The notes below the pieces were generated by a model. That model saw only the letters and a list, made by a program, of their open reading frames with translations, made no database searches and was not told where the DNA came from. Below are positions 59,460 through 64,000 of a stretch of DNA of 64,000 nucleotides, piece by piece (position 1 is the stretch's first letter; every line of letters begins with the position of its first letter). This stretch comes from Pomacea canaliculata (lineage: Eukaryota; Mollusca; Gastropoda; Architaenioglossa; Ampullariidae). The translations under genes and the position numbers were made by a program. The stretch lies in NCBI RefSeq assembly GCF_003073045.1, contig NC_037603.1, positions 18,978,192-19,042,191 of the forward strand. Reading direction: 5' to 3'.

Positions 59460-62180
59460 TCATCGCTGTTTGCGCGAGTGGGCAACGACAGGTTGGCTCC
59501 CTGTGGGACAGAGGACAATAAAGTCAATTGCTTGTCCTCCGAGTACAGATCAACAACTGCTATCGAACAAAACATCGTCGCCTGGAGGTTTACATCGTTA
59601 ACGAAAGAAAACTAATTTGAAAAATGTGTGTGTGTGTGGATGAGTGTATTTTTTCACATCAATGTAACTTTGGTTTTCTTCGATTCGTAAGCTCTCTGGG
59701 ATTTTTCTCTTTCATGATCACGAATTATTGTAGCATCTAAAGTGCACGTGAGGACTATAAGGTCGTGGTGGCGGGTTATGAAGTTGTCATCAATGTAATG
59801 CAGACTGCAAGGTTGTAGGTTCCCTTTTCGTGTTGGGGCGAATGTAGATGCGTAAGTGATCCTTGCTGACAATTCTATTAAGTTCCTTGTCCTTTTAGAC
59901 AAATAAACAATACATAACACACAAATAAAAATATTTCCAAAAATGGTGAAATATTCGTCCATCTTTCAAAGAAGGAACGTCAATCAAACGTTTGAACTGA
60001 CCGCGAAGTAGGAAAAGTTTTATATAAGAAGTGATTACTTTGTTGGGACCATCTGCCCTCTGCTGAGGTAGAAATCAGATGTCCTCCGGCGTTAGTGAAA
60101 TCCATTGATTGTGGATGGGATGGGATGGTGTGGAGTGGTTGGCGGGCAAAGAGGGAGAAAAACTGCCAAACTTCCACATGACCTTCCTGTCTGGACCTTG
60201 CGATGGATAATTCCTCACCTGCCAGACACTGATAGTTAAAGGTAGATCAATGTGTCTTGTGTTTGGACATCTGGTCCCACTATAGACTAGCAGTCCGGCA
60301 ACTCCTTATTCCCACCTGCCAACCTTTCTCAGCTCTCCAGCTCTTCTGGCTCATTTTGACTTCTTTTGTCCTACTGCTCACGCTCGTAGACCCCGAGAAA
60401 AATTTCTAATTATTCTTTCTTATTATTTATTTATTTTTTGTGGACTGGGGAGGGAGAAAACCAACAAATCTTTCCTTCAGCTTTCTGGGATAATTATACA
60501 TGTGTGTGCTTTGAGCTAAAGAACCATCCTTCTCCCTCTTCCATCCCCACCACTGACCTTTTTATTGCACATGTGACCACTTGAGTGTTGAATATTGAAT
60601 GAATACCTGTGCTGGTGTTCTTTTCTTACTTCTTTGTGATTTACGTGTACAGCTCTGATAGTAACAAAAGAAGGAGTTTTTCTCATGAGATAATGATCTG
60701 TATTGTTCTTTAGGTCTTCCTTCCATCGAGATGAAGAGGCAAAATTGCTTTTTGTTTACAGAAGCATGACCAGCTTCTTGTGTCAAGATTCATTTTACAA
60801 ACCATCAGCCAGACTACAACAGGTGCGATTGTAGGGAGTCTGGGTCTTGTGGCTGTAGTGTAGAGGGACCAGCACAGGAAGCAGGAATCTTCTGTGGCAA
60901 AGATGTAGGAGATGGATAACGGGGACGAATAAAGATCTGCCACAGCCAAATAGCGGCCACGTGCTTGTACCGGTCGTGGTGCATGTCTTAGATTCTTCCG
61001 ATCCGTAACAAACTGGTGCAGGTGAGAACATGTATAGATGTAAGATAACCTCGGGGTTAGCCATAGACCTTAAGAGTAGGTGGTTACTAACTGGCAACAC
61101 GTGCAGACTTACAAAGTAAAATTATTATCTAGGGGGCCTCCATCTTGGCTACACAGGTCTTTCTGTAGACGGAGGGACTCAGCGGAGTACTTAGGGGTTC
61201 AGATGTACATTTGTTTTACAATTCCTGCCCTGATGGTAGGACGAGGCCTTACAACTGTATAATGTTTATGTGACTGCTGAAGACAGTATTTGTTCTCACT
61301 CTGTGCACGTACACCCGGTCAGCGCCCTCGACATTATTTATTTGAATCCCGACACGTGACCGCCTCTGATGCCTCCCCCTCGCCTCCTGGAGATGCTGAC
61401 CCAGGTGTTCGCACTGTGATGGGGCTCATCCTCCCTAATGGGAGTCAGATGTGTCCGGGGGATCAATCATCAGATTATCGTGGTTGTGTGGACACTGCAA
61501 GGAATGGCATGCCAAACCCAGGCTGTGATTTGATGAACAGCTGCCTGAGTGACCATGAATATTTAATGAACGACTGTCGCAGCATCATGAATAGTTAATG
61601 AGCAGTTGTCTAGTTTCAATGACCATCAATATTTAGTTCACGGAAAACTGGATGTTTAAATGCAAAAAAAATTTTATTTTGTGTTGAAATTATTAGAAAG
61701 AAAATTTAAGCAACTTTTGATATAACTGTTTTATTAGGATACTAACTAATGCAAGCATTTTTATTTTGGTCCAGAAGCAGAGCATTTTTAATTTAAAATT
61801 AATTTCTTGTCCAAAATTAGTCATATTAGTCAAGAGAAACACTTTTCCGAAGAGTGTGTGTATTTATAGACTCGTTTTATTGCTTTGTCTCGTAATAAAT
61901 GCTGGACTGGTAATCGATCTCAGAGCCCTGGGACTGTGCGTGCCTGGACAATTATAGCTCGTCTACCTACTTTGGAAAGGGCATAATGAGAACAAAAATA
62001 TCTGCTTTTTTAAGGAAATGTTTTTCATCACACCACTTCTGCTCGAAGAACTAAAAATAACAAATGAATAATGTTCTGTGTGCTCCTTAGTGCCCTAATA
62101 TGTTTCTTATCTATGTATATCTATCCTATTATTGTGCATGAAAAGTTGTTTCACAGTTTCAGAACCTGTGGATCGGGTCG
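59460..62180. other. No gene recognised
   Basis: Short frames only (for example 61290-61598) with no domain or supporting splice sites. A tracrRNA-like or structural RNA was not seen either. Confidence 0.35.
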
Positions 62181-62202
62181 TGTTATGCTTGAGAAGGACA
62201 GT

Positions 62203-62203
62203 C

Positions 62204-62240
<37 letters not shown>

Positions 62241-62255
62241 GGCAGGCAGGCAGGC

Positions 62256-62328
<73 letters not shown>
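62203..62328. repeat. (GACA)n microsatellite with GGCA interruption
   Basis: About 126 bp of (CAGA)n interrupted by (GGCA)4 at ~62241-62256. Read in frame it gives Arg-Gln-Thr-Asp repeats in several open frames, which are artefacts. Confidence 0.95.
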
Positions 62329-62331
<3 letters not shown>

Positions 62332-63960
62332 AAAATAAAAAGCATAAAATTAGGTATGATAGTGAGAATTTCATATATTAAAATATTTTTTAAAAAGTGT
62401 TATGGGTGTAATTAACAAAAGTCGACAGCTGAAACATTTAACCCATTGGTAAAATCTTGTGACCACCAAACATTTCAGGAATTTAAGCCGCTAAAAGAAT
62501 ACAAGCGATTAGTAAGAATAAAAACAAAAGGTGTCGGACATCAATACCTATGCACGCAAACGCAGGCTTTTCGTGGTACAAAGCAATCAAACACTAGCGA
62601 AGTTCTTACCACAAAGTCCACAGATTTTTCTGTAGTGTCGATGGTGGAAGCATCCTCCTCCATGATCTTTACCAACGGACGTCAGTAGACGATCGACTGG
62701 TGCCGTCCTACCTGCCAGGTGAGTCAAGAGCCTCACGAGACCAGAGCGTGTGGGGCGGACCCACGTGGGATCGAATCCTTCCTTGCTTTCCTGACCCACT
62801 TCAACTTACAGCATGAACATAATTTTTGGTTTTTGAAAACCTAGAAATGTCACGAAGCTGGAGTTCTCTGAGGAATATCAATTCACTTTTTGTGCTTTCT
62901 TTGCGGTTTGTCTTTACACGATGCTAAAAACAAGTCCCTTGAAGCCATACAGGGTTTCGCCGCGGAGGGGGAGGAGGGGAGGATGTAGCCACAAACACAT
63001 ATTCAACAAGTTTTTTTGACAGGCTTGAAATGTTCGACCCAGGGAATGTAATTGGCGGGTGAGAAAGAGATAAAGTTTTTCCTGGAGTTCAAATTAGGAA
63101 AGAAAAGATCTGGCTTCTTTTGAAAGATGGATGGATAGTGTGATTTATCTTTGCATCTTATTCTTCAGTCCTGTCTTCTTGCTTTGTGTGTGTATGGGCG
63201 TGTGCTTAGTTCTTCTGTGTGGTGTGCATGTGTGTGGGGATGGGTAGATATTTGTGGTGCATGTGTGTGTTGGTGGTGCGTGAGTGTGGTATTTTTTTCT
63301 TGTGGTGGTGGTGTTGTGTGTCTAGTGCGCATGCGTCCGTTTGTGGGAGAGAGAGCGAGAGATAGAGAGAGTGAGAGAGAAAAAGAGAATAAGGTCACGA
63401 TAATAGAAACAGAAATTGTCCTGCAGACCTACACTCGAGTGTATCCACTTGTCTCCACGGGCAGGTCCCTGCATGGTTTAAGTTATACAATCAACAAATA
63501 CCATCAAGTGTGTAACTCTGTGATCTTTGTCCATTGAAAATGTCATCAGCAACTGTACACTGTCTGGGCATCAGAGGTTCCATCGAGTTCCTATCAAATA
63601 TTTACAGCTCTCTTTGCATGAGCAGATAATTCCAGAAACGGATGCTCTCGGTATCACTGAACATCGACATTTTCTCTTTCTCTCTCCCTCCCTTCTCTGT
63701 AGTTTGGTAACACCCCTTCCTCGTCTCTCTCTCCCCGTCTGCTGCAGCCTCCGCTCAACTCTTCCTGTTCTTTTATTTGATTCCTTTTTTGTTCCACTCA
63801 TAAAACTGCAAGCTATTTTTAACTGCACTGCTTTTTTTTTTGATAAACTTGATTTATTTAATATTGTTTCCCTCAACTGATGACTCGTTACCACTCGACA
63901 ATTAACAGGACTGAAAGGTGAGAAAAACGAATCTATTAAGTCTTAGTTCATTGTTAAGGT
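62329..63960. other. No gene recognised; GT-rich patch
   Basis: A degenerate GT-rich tract lies at 63185-63345, followed by a GA-rich patch (63345-63390). Otherwise nothing supported. Confidence 0.4.
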
Positions 63961-63965
63961 TTACA

Positions 63966-64000
63966 ACAACAGCAGCAGCAGCAGCAACAGCAACAACAAC
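63966..64000. repeat. CAG/CAA microsatellite at window edge
   Basis: (CAACAG/CAGCAG)n running off the end of the window. Confidence 0.85.

Noticed and set aside
62071-62415. Open frames with Arg-Gln-Thr-Asp repeats
   Set aside because: Direct translation of the GACA microsatellite.

Overview
The window is eukaryotic and intron-rich. Genes are split by GT-AG introns with polypyrimidine/CAG acceptors, intergenic DNA is AT-rich and full of microsatellites, and there are many decayed mobile elements. The gene content (a CYP39-like P450, a secreted C-type lectin, a Lys-x-Glu-rich C2H2 zinc-finger protein, a type II membrane SEA-domain gene, and KDZ, PIF/Harbinger-like and CR1/Rex1-like elements) fits an invertebrate metazoan. 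My best guess is a lophotrochozoan such as a gastropod mollusc, but this is inference and no species can be named. No prokaryotic features, rRNA, tRNA or CRISPR were seen.

Layout. 0.27-5.0 kb: broken exons of a type II membrane protein (cytoplasmic Ser/Thr-rich exons, a transmembrane exon, SEA-like exons, a Cys- and Thr-rich segment). Its transmembrane exon is duplicated at 16.74-17.32 kb, where the copy is intact but orphaned. 5.88-6.33 kb: relic of a zinc-finger gene. 6.58-10.55 kb: remains of a DNA transposon with a PIF/Harbinger-type transposase fragment (-), a SWIM-finger gene (+) and a THAP domain (-). 11.33-11.60 kb: a 67-bp minisatellite. 12.64-15.56 kb: a C2H2 zinc-finger gene with 12 near-identical fingers, closed by a one-base deletion and followed by progressively decayed fingers.

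17.417-46.659 kb is the main discovery candidate: a ~29.2-kb unit bounded by long inverted repeats (1.41 kb left, 1.15 kb right). The outer 64 bp of the two repeats are identical. Inside, two convergent multi-exon genes point toward each other. The minus-strand gene (44.5 to 38.0 kb) encodes a transposase with Kyakuja-Dileera-Zisupton (KDZ) hallmarks: a Cys cluster and motifs matching the DDE-type catalytic blocks. The plus-strand gene (19.6-24.7 kb) encodes an uninterrupted 416-aa protein with an HMG-box-like N-terminus and a SANT-like C-terminus. Each inverted repeat appears to carry the same promoter, leader exon and splice donor, so one duplicated control region would start both genes. The core of each repeat is a CA/CT-rich minisatellite. 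The unit also holds later insertions: two CR1/Rex1-like LINE fragments in opposite orientation and a 5.8-kb DNA element with AT-rich palindromic ends and a decayed DUF4806-type gene.

47.03-52.09 kb: a complete 12-exon cytochrome P450 (475 aa), clearly CYP39-like, on the plus strand. 53.15-54.99 kb: a five-exon C-type lectin with signal peptide and EPN motif, whose fourth exon carries a frame disruption. 55-64 kb: no gene I can defend, only simple repeats, including a GACA tetranucleotide array.
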